Assembly: GCF_001421885.1 (NCBI RefSeq)
Contig: NZ_LMLH01000016.1
Coordinates: forward strand, 1 to 36,035
From: Pseudomonas sp. Leaf48
Lineage (GTDB): Bacteria; Pseudomonadota; Gammaproteobacteria; Pseudomonadales; Pseudomonadaceae
Reading direction: 5' to 3'
DNA: 36,035 nt
Shown: positions 6,820 to 14,125 of the stretch, in pieces
How the letters are laid out: each line of letters begins with the position of its first letter
How positions within the stretch are numbered: the stretch's first letter is position 1
Position numbers and translations under genes: made by a program
The notes under the pieces: generated by a model
What the model saw: only the letters and a program-made list of their open reading frames with translations
The model's database searches: none
Told to the model about the DNA's origin: nothing

Positions 6820-8654
6820 ACGCCGACCTGATTCTGTTCAATGGTCAATTCCATACCGTTGACCGCGAAAAGCCGCTCGCCAGCGCCGTGGCTATCAGCG
6901 AAGGTCGTTTTGTCGTGGTCGGCAGCGATGCCGAAGCCATGGCTCTGCGTGGTTCGGGCACACAAGTGATCGACCTCAAGGGCCGCTGCGTCATCCCCGG
7001 GCTCAACGACTCGCACCTGCACCTGATCCGTGGGGGCCTGAACTACAATCTGGAACTGCGCTGGGAAGGCGTGCCGTCCCTGGCCGATGCCTTGCGCATG
7101 CTCAAGGACCAGGCCGACCGCACGCCGACGCCGCAGTGGGTGCGGGTGGTCGGTGGCTGGAACGAATTCCAGTTCGCCGAAAAGCGCATGCCGACTCTCG
7201 AAGAACTCAACCTGGCGGCACCGGACACCCCGGTCTTCGTCCTGCATTTGTATGATCGCGCATTGCTCAACCGCGCGGCCCTGCGGGTGGCCGGGTACAC
7301 CCGCGACACACCGAACCCGCCCGGTGGCGAGATCGTGCGTGACGCCAATGGCGAGCCGACCGGCATGCTGGTGGCGCGCCCCAACGCGATGATTCTGTAC
7401 TCGACCCTGGCCAAGGGGCCGAAGCTGCCGCTGGAGTATCAGGTCAACTCGACCCGTCAGTTCATGCGCGAACTCAATCGCTTGGGCCTTACCAGCGCTA
7501 TCGATGCCGGCGGCGGTTTCCAGAACTACCCTGACGATTACCAGGTGATCGAGCAGTTGGCCAAGGACGAGCAACTGACCGTGCGCATCGCCTACAACCT
7601 GTTCACCCAAAAGCCCAAGGAAGAGCTGACCGACTTCAAGAACTGGACCGGCAGCGTCAAGCTGCACCAGGGCGACGATTACCTGCGACACAACGGCGCC
7701 GGGGAAATGCTGGTGTTCTCGGCGGCGGACTTCGAAGACTTCCTCGAACCGCGCCCGGACCTGCCGCAAACCATGGAAGCCGAACTGGAGCCGGTGGTGC
7801 GCCATCTGGTCGAGCAACGTTGGCCGTTCCGTCTGCACGCCACTTACAACGAATCCATCAGCCGCATGCTCGACGTGTTCGAGAAGGTCAATCGCGACAT
7901 TCCGTTCAACGGCTTGCAGTGGTTTTTCGATCACGCCGAGACCATCACCCCGCAGAACATCGAGCGGGTGAGGGCGCTGGGCGGCGGCATCGCGATTCAG
8001 GATCGCATGGCGTTCCAGGGTGAATATTTCGTCGAGCGTTACGGCGCGAAAGCGGCCCTAGGCACACCACCGATCAAGCGCATGCTGGCCGAGGGCGTAC
8101 CGGTGGGCGCCGGTACCGACGCCACGCGGGTGTCTAGCTACAATCCATGGACTTCGCTGTACTGGATGGTCAGCGGTCGCACCGTCGGCGGCATGGAGCT
8201 GCACGCCGAAGGTCTTTCACGCCTGACGGCGCTGGAACTGTTCACCCACGGCAGTGCCTGGTTCTCGTCGGAGCAAGGCAAGAAGGGCCAGATCAAGGTC
8301 GGGCAACTGGCCGACGTCGCGGCCCTCAGCGCGGACTTTTTCAGCGTCGATGAAGAGGCGATCAAGTGGATCGAGTCGGTGTTGACCGTGGTCGGCGGCA
8401 AGGTGGTGTACGGCGCCGGTGACTTCGACAAGCTCGGGCCGGCCAGCGTGCCGGTGCTGCCGGACTGGTCACCGGTGGTGAAGGTACCGGGCCACTGGCG
8501 CCCGACGTCGCCGATGCAGGCCCAGATTCACCATTGCAGCGGCCCATGCGCGGTGCATTCCCACCGTCATGAACGGGCACGCCTGTCGAACGCGCCGGTC
8601 AGCGATTTCGCCGGTTTCTGGGGCGCCTTTGGCTGCTCGTGTTTTGCCTTCTGA
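6816..8654 (+). CDS. YtcJ-like metal-dependent amidohydrolase
   Basis: A 612-residue amidohydrolase-superfamily enzyme of the YtcJ / N-substituted formamide deformylase-like (amidohydro_3) group, likely cytoplasmic since no signal peptide is seen. The first metal-binding motif is DSHLHL (His67, His69). A possible bridging lysine is in GSVKLHQGD (Lys282). Later His ligands are probably in RLHATYNES (His341) and FDHAETI (His373), and the catalytic Asp is in GTDATR (Asp435). Typical length is 540-580 residues. This one has an extra C-terminal tail after about residue 565, rich in Cys and His (HHCSGPCAVHSHRH and GCSCF). The substrate is unknown. It starts inside the stop of the ABM gene and is followed 71 bases on by a cysteine hydrolase. 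Confidence 0.9.
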   Translation: MNADLILFNGQFHTVDREKPLASAVAISEGRFVVVGSDAEAMALRGSGTQVIDLKGRCVIPGLNDSHLHLIRGGLNYNLELRWEGVPSLADALRMLKDQADRTPTPQWVRVVGGWNEFQFAEKRMPTLEELNLAAPDTPVFVLHLYDRALLNRAALRVAGYTRDTPNPPGGEIVRDANGEPTGMLVARPNAMILYSTLAKGPKLPLEYQVNSTRQFMRELNRLGLTSAIDAGGGFQNYPDDYQVIEQLAKDEQLTVRIAYNLFTQKPKEELTDFKNWTGSVKLHQGDDYLRHNGAGEMLVFSAADFEDFLEPRPDLPQTMEAELEPVVRHLVEQRWPFRLHATYNESISRMLDVFEKVNRDIPFNGLQWFFDHAETITPQNIERVRALGGGIAIQDRMAFQGEYFVERYGAKAALGTPPIKRMLAEGVPVGAGTDATRVSSYNPWTSLYWMVSGRTVGGMELHAEGLSRLTALELFTHGSAWFSSEQGKKGQIKVGQLADVAALSADFFSVDEEAIKWIESVLTVVGGKVVYGAGDFDKLGPASVPVLPDWSPVVKVPGHWRPTSPMQAQIHHCSGPCAVHSHRHERARLSNAPVSDFAGFWGAFGCSCFAF

Positions 8655-8725
8655 CGAATTCAAAAAAAGCGCCGGCCCAGCAGGGCGGCGCTGACTGCAA
8701 CAACCATCCCACAAGGAGTTTTCCA

Positions 8726-9352
8726 ATGAGCAACGTTCCTTACTCGCGCCTGAACAAAGACGATGCCGTGGTATTGCTGGTCGACCACCAGACCGGCCTG
8801 ATCTCGCTGGTACAGGATTTCTCGCCCAACGAGTTCAAGAACAACGTGCTGGCGCTGGGTGACATCGCCAAGTTCTTCAAACTGCCGACCATCCTCACCA
8901 CCAGTTTCGACAGCGGTCCGAACGGCCCGATCGTGCCGGAGCTCAAGGCGCAGTTCCCGGACGCGCCGTTCATTGCACGCCCGGGCCAGATCAACGCCTG
9001 GGACAACGAAGACTTCGTCAAGGCGATCAAGGCCACCGGTCGCAAGCAACTGATCATTGCCGGTGTGGTGACCGATGTGTGCGTGGCATTCCCGACCCTG
9101 TCGGCCATTGCCGAAGGCTTTGAGGTGTTTGTGGTGACCGACGCTTCCGGCACCTTCAACACCACCGTGCAACAAGCGGCCTGGGCACGCATGTCGGCCG
9201 CCGGTGCGCATCTGATGAACTGGTTCGCCGTGGCCTGCGAGCTGCAAGGCGACTGGCGCAACGACACGGAAGGCCTGGCCAACCTGCTGTCCGAGCGCCT
9301 GCCGAACTATCGCAACCTGATCAACAGCTACACCAAATTCACGGCGAAGTAA
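8726..9352 (+). CDS. YcaC-like cysteine hydrolase (isochorismatase fold)
   Basis: A 208-residue isochorismatase-like hydrolase of the YcaC subgroup; characterised relatives form octamers of unknown substrate. The nucleophile region is IAGVVTDVCVAFPTL (Cys119). The acidic member of the triad is Asp20 in LLVDHQTGLI, and the RPGQINAWDNEDFVKAI segment is highly typical of YcaC. ATG 8726 has a strong AAGGAG seven bases upstream. It lies 71 bases after the amidohydrolase gene, with a small GC hairpin between them (8668-8692) but no T-run, so it is probably in the same transcript. With the two upstream genes it suggests an amide- or hydrazide-type degradation route, which is inference. Confidence 0.92.
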   Translation: MSNVPYSRLNKDDAVVLLVDHQTGLISLVQDFSPNEFKNNVLALGDIAKFFKLPTILTTSFDSGPNGPIVPELKAQFPDAPFIARPGQINAWDNEDFVKAIKATGRKQLIIAGVVTDVCVAFPTLSAIAEGFEVFVVTDASGTFNTTVQQAAWARMSAAGAHLMNWFAVACELQGDWRNDTEGLANLLSERLPNYRNLINSYTKFTAK

Positions 9353-9374
9353 GACCTGTCAGTTGAACCCATTA

Positions 9375-9468
9375 CCTGTGGGAGCGGGCTTGCTCGCGAA
9401 GGCGTGATGTCAGTCAGCATTGATGTTGACTGAACCACCGCTTTCGCGAGCAAGCCCGCTCCCACAGG
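9375..9468. repeat. REPIN (GAGCGGGC-type REP pair)
   Basis: Two inverted 26-base arms, 9375-9400 and 9443-9468, of the same family as the repeat at 5632. The left arm reads CCTGTGGGAGCGGGCTTGCT at its start. It lies between the YcaC-like gene and the LysR gene and could act as a transcript-end stabiliser. Confidence 0.92.
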
Positions 9469-9651
9469 GTTTTGGGTGATCTGCAGATCAGCGGGTCTGC
9501 AACCCACTCAAAAAACCACTTTTCTTGAGGTCATGGCGGTGAACCGTGCCTGGGACGGCGAGTCAGCGAGGATGCTTTGTTTCAGATTAATTGGATGTCT
9601 GGAGGGGGGGAAGCGGCTATAAAGTGATTGGCTGTCCACCAGGGAGTGACA

Positions 9652-10548
9652 ATGAACCCCTTTGAAGATATGCGTATTTTCTGCCAGGTGATGGACTCCG
9701 GCAGCTTCACGGCGGCCGCCGATCAATTGGGGCTGTCCAAGCAATTTGTCAGCCGCCGCCTGATGCAACTCGAAGAGCGCCTGGGCGTACGTTTGCTCAA
9801 TCGCTCGACCCGGCGACTGGATGTCACGCCGCTGGGGCAAAGCTATTACGAGTCAGCCTTGCGCCTGCTCGCTGAAGTCGAGCAGGTGGAGCAGGGCATT
9901 GCCGGGCAGACCACCGAGCCACGGGGGACCATTCGTGTGAGCGCGCCGCTGTCCTTCGCACTGGCGCATCTGGGCTGCCTGCTGCCGGTGTTTTTGCAGC
10001 GCTATCGCGACGTGACGGTGGAGATGGATTTGAGCGATCGTCCTGTGGATTTACTCGGTGAGGGTTACGACCTGGCGCTGCGCATCGGCACACTGGAAGA
10101 TTCGTCGCTGATTGCCCGACGCATTGCCTCCATCGAGCGAGTGTACTGCGCAAGCCCGGCGTACCTGGCCGAGCGCGGCACACCGCTCAAGCCTGAAGAC
10201 TTGCACGGTCACGACTGTCTGCCGTACGGCCATGGTCGACAGGTGCAGTGGCGTTTTGCGGGGCAAGGCAAGTCATTGAGTGTCAATGTCAGCGGGCGGA
10301 TGCGGGTCAACAACGGCGATCTGCTCAAGGATGCGGCGATCGCCGGGCTGGGGATCACGTATTTACCGACGTTCATCGTCGGCTCGGCGTTGAAGGAAGG
10401 ACGGCTGGTGCAGGTGCTGGAGGATAGGCGGCCGGAGCCGCTGACGTTGTCGGCGGTCTATCCGCAACACCGGCAGAGTTCGTGGCCGGTGCAGGCGTTG
10501 GTTGAGTTCCTGCGCGAAGAGCTGGATCGGGTAGAGGGTAGGTTGTAG
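9652..10548 (+). CDS. LysR-family transcriptional regulator
   Basis: A 298-residue LysR-type regulator. The N-terminal winged helix-turn-helix includes DSGSFTAAADQLGLSKQFVS (about residues 15-35) and the linker LGVRLLNRSTRRLDVT. The effector domain has the usual start GTIRVSAPLSF near residue 92. ATG 9652 is preceded by AGGGAG; the family start MNPFEDMRIFCQV supports this choice. It sits after a REPIN downstream of the hydrolase cluster and may regulate it, though LysR genes are more often divergent from their targets. Confidence 0.92.
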   Translation: MNPFEDMRIFCQVMDSGSFTAAADQLGLSKQFVSRRLMQLEERLGVRLLNRSTRRLDVTPLGQSYYESALRLLAEVEQVEQGIAGQTTEPRGTIRVSAPLSFALAHLGCLLPVFLQRYRDVTVEMDLSDRPVDLLGEGYDLALRIGTLEDSSLIARRIASIERVYCASPAYLAERGTPLKPEDLHGHDCLPYGHGRQVQWRFAGQGKSLSVNVSGRMRVNNGDLLKDAAIAGLGITYLPTFIVGSALKEGRLVQVLEDRRPEPLTLSAVYPQHRQSSWPVQALVEFLREELDRVEGRL

Positions 10549-10575
10549 GAACGCGCAGGACCGGACGTCAATGAA

Positions 10576-10669
10576 CCTGTGGGAGCGGGCTTGCTCTCGA
10601 TGGCAGGGTATCAGGCAACAGAAATGTTGAATGATAATCCGCTATCGCGAGCAGGCTCGCTCCCACAGG
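10576..10669. repeat. REPIN between LysR gene and glycine-rich gene
   Basis: Imperfect inverted arms: 10576-10597 (CCTGTGGGAGCGGGCTTGCT start) and about 10643-10669 (TCGCGAGCAGGCTCGCTCCC core). It lies between two convergent genes, where it can serve as a bidirectional transcript end. Confidence 0.85.
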
Positions 10670-10698
10670 GTTTTGTGTTGCATGGACTTCAGCGGGGA

Positions 10699-11325
10699 TC
10701 AGCTCCTTTTGTCATCCCCAGGCTCGCCATTGGCATGCACACCACGGTCATCGCCGATTTCTCCGTTGGCGTGTACACCACGGTCATCGCCGATTTCTCC
10801 ATTGGCATGGACGCCTCGGTCGTCCCCGGGCTCATCATGGGTGCCGCTGCGACCGGAGGACGATACTGCACCGGAGTGGCTTGAACCGCTGGCGCTGGCG
10901 CTGTTGCCGTGGCCGCTGTTGCTGCCATGGTCGCCACTATGGCCGCTGCCGCTGTTACCGCCACTGCCGCTACCACCGTGACTTCCGCCATTGCCGCCGC
11001 TACTTCCTCCGCCACCGCCGCCGCCGCCACCGCCACCACCGTGACCGCCACCACCGTGACCGCCTCCACTTCCGCCACCACCGCCGCTGCCGCCACCACC
11101 GCCACTGCCGCCACCACCGCCGCTGCCGCCACCACCGCCACCACCGCCGCTGCCGCCACCACCGCCGCCACCACCACTACCGCCCCCGCCGCCACTTCCT
11201 CCGCCGCCACCACCATCCTTGGCCTGAGCACTGGATACCCCGGACAGGCTGTCCGGAATCAGAACGGTAGACGCCGACAGAACTGCGCCAATAGCTACTG
11301 CCAGTAAAAGCTTGTTGATGTGCAT
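10699..11325 (-). CDS. Secreted glycine-rich repeat protein
   Basis: A 208-residue protein of unknown function. A signal peptide of about 36 residues (MHINKLLLAVAIGAVLSAST start, cleavage likely after SSAQA) precedes a low-complexity region of glycine runs broken by single serines (about 38-130) and then by His, Asn and Ser. The C-terminus carries three 12-residue repeats GDDRGVHANGE(I/P), encoded by 36-bp tandem repeats at 10720-10827. The ATG at 11323-11325 is chosen for GGAG upstream and the good signal peptide; a longer in-frame extension is non-canonical. It sits next to gspF in the same orientation, so it is a candidate exported substrate or matrix protein of the secretion locus, which is inference. 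Confidence 0.8.
   Translation of the reverse strand: MHINKLLLAVAIGAVLSASTVLIPDSLSGVSSAQAKDGGGGGGSGGGGGSGGGGGGGGSGGGGGGGGSGGGGGSGGGGGSGGGGGSGGGHGGGGHGGGGGGGGGGGGSSGGNGGSHGGSGSGGNSGSGHSGDHGSNSGHGNSASASGSSHSGAVSSSGRSGTHDEPGDDRGVHANGEIGDDRGVHANGEIGDDRGVHANGEPGDDKRS
10720..10827 (-). repeat. Three 36-bp in-frame tandem repeats
   Basis: Three units, 10720-10755, 10756-10791 and 10792-10827, each encode GDDRGVHANGE plus I or P. A partial fourth unit (GDDKRS and stop) ends the gene. Near-identity of two units implies recent slippage or selection for repetition. Confidence 0.85.
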
Positions 11326-11480
11326 GTCGTTCTCCGTCTTCTTATTCAGCCTGGAACGTTGATGAACGTTGCAACTTGCTGCTTTTTCCGTTGCTACATT
11401 GATGAACACCCCAGCGTGCTGATTTATTCAGTGGGTACCTTGATAAAAAGTGCTGCGTACAGCGCGCCCCTGGTTCGGGG
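11326..11480 (-). promoter_or_regulatory. Region upstream of the glycine-rich gene
   Basis: A 155-bp gap between gspF and the glycine-rich gene. It contains two copies of the self-complementary hexamer AACGTT (11355-11360 and 11365-11370) ten bases apart, as expected for a dimeric regulator, and a repeated TTGATGAAC (near 11359 and 11399). CCCC-TGGTTC-GGGG at 11467-11480 fits the dyad spacing seen at other promoters in this locus. No sigma-54 element was found on the minus strand here. Confidence 0.35.
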
Positions 11481-12668
11481 TCAATGAATGCTGGAAGCCA
11501 GTTCGAAAATCGGTATGTACATCAGGATCACGATCACCCCGATCAGCAGGCCGATGAAGGTCATCAGCAACGGTTCGAACAGGCGCACGAACCATTCGAT
11601 CCAGCGGCTGATTTCTTCGTCGTAGAAGTCGGCGCTGCGCTCCATCATCTGCCCGAGGTTGCCGGACTGTTCACCGGCACGCAGCAGGCGCAGGGACACC
11701 GGGGTTACCAGATGATTGAGTTCCAGCGCAGCGGACAGCGATTGCCCCTCGCGCACGCGCTCGCAGGCCTGGTCCAGGCGTGAGCGCGAAGCCACGGTGA
11801 GCAGGCCTCGGACCATGCCCATGGCCGTGACGAGGGGGATACCGCCTTGCAACAGAATCCCCAGGGAGCGGTAGAAGCGCGCCAGTTCGTACATGAAGAT
11901 TCGCTGGTGGACCGCCGGCAGTTTTTCGATCAGTCGGTCCACGCCCCGGCGAAAGGCCGGCTGGCGCTGGAGCAGGACCAGGCCAACGATGAGCGCGAGC
12001 AGGCCGCCGAAAAACTCTCCCTGGTGGGCGTGGAGGAACATGCCGCTGCTCATGAGGATCTGCGACAGCCAGGGCAGGTTCGACCCCAGGCCTTCGAATA
12101 CCAGGCTGAAACGCGGCACGACATAGCCCATCAAAAACAGCACGACACCACCGCCTACCACCAGCAACAGCATGGGGTAGATCGAAGCGCTGACGATCTT
12201 CTGCCGGACTTCGTCCATGCGCTGGCGATAGCTGACGTACCGGCCCAGGGCATCGCCCACGGCGCCGGTTTTCTCACTGGACTGCACCAGGGCAACGTAC
12301 AGCGGGGGAAACACCGCTGATAGCTGGCCCAATGCCTGGGAAAACGATTTGCCTTCATAGAGCAGGCGCACCAGCTCACTCAAGGTTTTGCGGGCCTGGG
12401 GCGCGGTTTCTTTTTCCGCCAGACTTTCCAGCGCATCGATCAACGGCAGGCCGGCGTTGAGCAGGGTGGTCAATTCCTGGCTGAACAACACCAGGTTGAA
12501 GGTCTCGCGCTGCTTGAGCCGCAAGGCGCGCCAATGCCGCTCGGCGTGCAGGCTGACCACCCGCAGGCCCTGGTCTTCGACGATGCGGCGGGCTTCGCTG
12601 TGACCCGGTGCTTCGACAGTCATTGCAACGACACCGGCCTTGCCGACGGCTTTAAGGTGAAAGCGCAT
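11481..12668 (-). CDS. gspF: Type II secretion inner-membrane platform protein GspF
   Basis: A 395-residue GspF/PilC-family polytopic inner-membrane protein that forms the assembly platform for pseudopilus growth with the GspE ATPase. Two GspF domains are visible: the first at about 60-185 (FSQELTTLLNAGLPLIDALE, then the SEKTGAVGDAL segment), the second at about 265-390 (ARFYRSLGILLQGGIPLVTA, then AGEQSGNLGQMM). Three hydrophobic segments are seen, the last near the C-terminus (LLMTFIGLLIGVIVILMYIP). ATG 12666-12668 is chosen for alignment to the family start. It is 14 bases after gspG in one minus-strand operon. Its partner ATPase GspE is encoded far away at 26909 on the other strand, so the machine is split into two operons. 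Confidence 0.93.
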   Translation of the reverse strand: MRFHLKAVGKAGVVAMTVEAPGHSEARRIVEDQGLRVVSLHAERHWRALRLKQRETFNLVLFSQELTTLLNAGLPLIDALESLAEKETAPQARKTLSELVRLLYEGKSFSQALGQLSAVFPPLYVALVQSSEKTGAVGDALGRYVSYRQRMDEVRQKIVSASIYPMLLLVVGGGVVLFLMGYVVPRFSLVFEGLGSNLPWLSQILMSSGMFLHAHQGEFFGGLLALIVGLVLLQRQPAFRRGVDRLIEKLPAVHQRIFMYELARFYRSLGILLQGGIPLVTAMGMVRGLLTVASRSRLDQACERVREGQSLSAALELNHLVTPVSLRLLRAGEQSGNLGQMMERSADFYDEEISRWIEWFVRLFEPLLMTFIGLLIGVIVILMYIPIFELASSIH

Positions 12669-12682
12669 GGTCGCGATTCCCG

Positions 12683-13117
12683 TTACTGCCAACTGGTGAC
12701 TTCGGCGTTCTCGCCTTCGCCGCCGGGCTGCCCGTCCTTGCCCATGGACAGCAGGTCGTACTCGCCGTTTTCACCGGGGTAGCGATAGTTGTAATTACGG
12801 CCCCAAGGGTCCTGGGGCAGTTTTTTCTGCAGGTAAGGGCCGGTCCAGCGCGGTTCATCACTGGGTGCGCTGATCAATGCCTGCAAGCCCTGTTCAGTCG
12901 AGGGGTAATGGCCGACCTCCAGACGGTAAAGATCCAGGGCCTTGCCCAGGCCTTCAATCTGGGCCTTGGCGACTTTCACTTCGGAGCGGCCCAGTTGGGC
13001 GAAATACTTCGGCGCCACCAAACCGGCCAACAGCCCCAATACCACCAGCACCACCAACAGTTCGAGCAGGGTGAACCCGCTTTGGGATCGCGGGGCACAA
13101 CGAAGACGCTGTTTCAT
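12683..13117 (-). CDS. gspG: Type II secretion major pseudopilin GspG
   Basis: A 144-residue major pseudopilin. The prepilin peptidase site is SQSG/FTLLELLVVLVVLGLLAG with Gly14 before the cut and Glu at mature position 5. The C-terminal half has the hallmark GspG features: WTGPYLQKKLPQDPWG (about 91-106) and the calcium-loop region DLLSMGKDGQPGGEGENAEV (about 121-140). ATG 13115-13117 follows GAGG; an in-frame ATG at 13130-13132 is possible. It is first in the gspG-gspF operon and divergent from the lytic transglycosylase gene. No prepilin peptidase is encoded in the window, so processing must rely on PilD elsewhere. Confidence 0.94.
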   Translation of the reverse strand: MKQRLRCAPRSQSGFTLLELLVVLVVLGLLAGLVAPKYFAQLGRSEVKVAKAQIEGLGKALDLYRLEVGHYPSTEQGLQALISAPSDEPRWTGPYLQKKLPQDPWGRNYNYRYPGENGEYDLLSMGKDGQPGGEGENAEVTSWQ

Positions 13118-13133
13118 GATGACCTCATACATT

Positions 13134-13149
13134 TGGCAGCACAGTTGCG
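13134..13149 (+). promoter_or_regulatory. Possible sigma-54 promoter (distal) for the transglycosylase gene
   Basis: TGGCAGC-ACAG-TTGC-G has GG and GC exactly 12 bases apart and matches the -24/-12 consensus at most positions. It reads toward 13313 but is far from it (about 165 bases). Lower confidence than the pair at 14058 and 26208. Confidence 0.4.
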
Positions 13150-13225
13150 ATCAAAGCGCATGCAATTGCCATGCTCACCCCCGGGCGTCCTGGCGCACCC
13201 CTTGTCCTACGGGCCTTGGGTGTAA

Positions 13226-13241
13226 CGGCACAGTGCTTGCG
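13226..13241 (+). promoter_or_regulatory. Possible sigma-54 promoter (proximal) for the transglycosylase gene
   Basis: CGGCACAGTGCTTGCG keeps the invariant GG and GC with correct spacing (13227 and 13239). Predicted transcription would begin near 13251, about 60 bases before the ATG at 13313. Confidence 0.5.
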
Positions 13242-13266
13242 TATGCCTGATCCGCGACCGGCAATT

Positions 13267-13291
13267 GGGGCATTAGCCCCAATTTTCGGGG
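13267..13291. promoter_or_regulatory. G4/C4 dyad block between gspG and the transglycosylase gene
   Basis: GGGG-CATTAG-CCCC-AATTTTC-GGGG: alternating G4 and C4 blocks with six- and seven-base spacers, embedded in a 9-bp inverted repeat (AATTGGGGC 13263-13271, GCCCCAATT 13276-13284). The same architecture is found before the oxidase gene and before the secretion operon, which suggests a shared regulator. Confidence 0.55.
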
Positions 13292-13312
13292 TCGGGAAGG
13301 GGAGGCATAACA

Positions 13313-13921
13313 ATGAAGTTGCTCACCACCGCAATGCTCGCTCTGTTTGTGCTGGCTGGCGCCGTACAGGCGGACGTATTCGTTTCCGTGGATGCCAATG
13401 GCAACTACGTCCTGTCCAATGTCCATCGCCCCGGCCGCCACTATGAACGAGTGATTCGCGAGCCTGCAGAGGCGGTGGTCAGCCTCGACGATCAGCCGCA
13501 GATGATCGCCGCGCAACCTTACGCCGAGCTGGTGGCGGCGGCGGCCACGGCCAACGAAATACCGGCGGCGCTGTTGCATGCGGTGATCAAGGCCGAGTCC
13601 GCCTACAACCCCAGAGCCGTGTCGCCCAAGGGCGCCGGTGGGCTGATGCAATTGATGCCCGATACCGCCCGCGAAATGGGCGTGAGCGACGTCTACGACC
13701 CCAAGGCCAACATCCAGGGTGGCGCCCGTTATCTCAAGCGCCTGATGACGATGTTCGACAACGATATCCGCCTCGCCGTGGCCGCCTACAACGCCGGGCC
13801 GCAAGCGGTGCTCAGCCGTGGCAACGTGGTCCCGCCATTTGCCGAAACCCAACGTTATGTGCCCAGCGTCCTGAAGCAGTACCGGCGCTTGCAGGGGCTG
13901 GCTGCTGATGCGCCTTTGTGA
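13313..13921 (+). CDS. Periplasmic lytic transglycosylase (SLT domain)
   Basis: A 202-residue murein lytic transglycosylase that would open gaps in peptidoglycan. A signal peptide ends at about residue 20 (AGAVQA/DVF). The SLT domain spans about 70-190, with the catalytic Glu in VIKAESAYNP (Glu95), then GAGGLMQLMPDTA and the AAYNAGP motif. The start has GGGGAGG upstream. It is divergent from gspG and precedes the oxidase gene. Such small SLT enzymes often accompany envelope-spanning machines (T2SS, T4P, T3SS), so a role in inserting this locus's secretin through the cell wall is a reasonable inference. Confidence 0.9.
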   Translation: MKLLTTAMLALFVLAGAVQADVFVSVDANGNYVLSNVHRPGRHYERVIREPAEAVVSLDDQPQMIAAQPYAELVAAAATANEIPAALLHAVIKAESAYNPRAVSPKGAGGLMQLMPDTAREMGVSDVYDPKANIQGGARYLKRLMTMFDNDIRLAVAAYNAGPQAVLSRGNVVPPFAETQRYVPSVLKQYRRLQGLAADAPL

Positions 13922-13932
13922 GCGCTGGCAGT

Positions 13933-14007
13933 GGGGCAGTATCCCCAATGTTGGGGCATGGTGGCCCCGGTGAAAAAATTGGGGGATTGGGTGGGGCTTT
14001 TCCCCCC
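13933..14007 (+). promoter_or_regulatory. Cluster of G4/C4 dyads upstream of the multicopper oxidase gene
   Basis: Within 75 bases are GGGG-CAGTAT-CCCC-AATGTT-GGGG (13933-13956), CCCC at 13965, GGGGG at 13981, and GGGG-CTTTT-CCCCCC (13993-14007). The CCCC-N6-GGGG dyad at 13943-13956 lies about 130 bases before the predicted sigma-54 start site, a normal distance for an enhancer-binding protein site. Two dyads of the same form precede the secretion operon at 26075 and 26119. Confidence 0.6.
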
Positions 14008-14057
14008 GAGTCATTAGGTCGTGACAATAACTATCTGATTAATAATAAGATTTTTTA

Positions 14058-14073
14058 TGGCATGCGGATTGCT
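14058..14073 (+). promoter_or_regulatory. Sigma-54 promoter of the multicopper oxidase gene
   Basis: TGGCATG-CGGA-TTGC-T matches the -24/-12 consensus (TGGCACG-N4-TTGCW) at all but one position, with GG at 14059 and GC at 14071. The predicted start site is near 14083, 43 bases before the chosen ATG at 14126. An in-frame ATG at 14057 overlaps this element and would be upstream of the transcript. Confidence 0.75.
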
Positions 14074-14125
14074 CTGGACGATTTGTCGAGATCTGTCCCT
14101 GAAAACCGCTGCGAGGCCCGACTCC

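Noticed and set aside
8668..8692. Terminator between the amidohydrolase and YcaC-like genes
   Set aside because: The stem AGCGCCG/CGGCGCT is sound but has an A-run before it and no T-run after it on the coding strand, so it is not an intrinsic terminator in the needed direction.
10903..11215. CRISPR-like or satellite repeat array
   Set aside because: The short CCGCCACCA-type repetition is a glycine-codon run inside a coding sequence, with no spacer-repeat structure.
10909..11307. Ala/Thr-rich and Arg/His-rich open frames opposite and in other frames of the glycine-rich gene
   Set aside because: They are frame shadows of GGC/GGT glycine codons; only the minus-strand frame has a signal peptide, ribosome site and structured repeats.
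13156..13184. Sigma-54 promoter for gspG on the minus strand
   Set aside because: TGGCAATTGCATGCG has spacing one base short, and the only GG-N10-GC match nearby (GGGTGAGCATGGC) lacks the -24 consensus.
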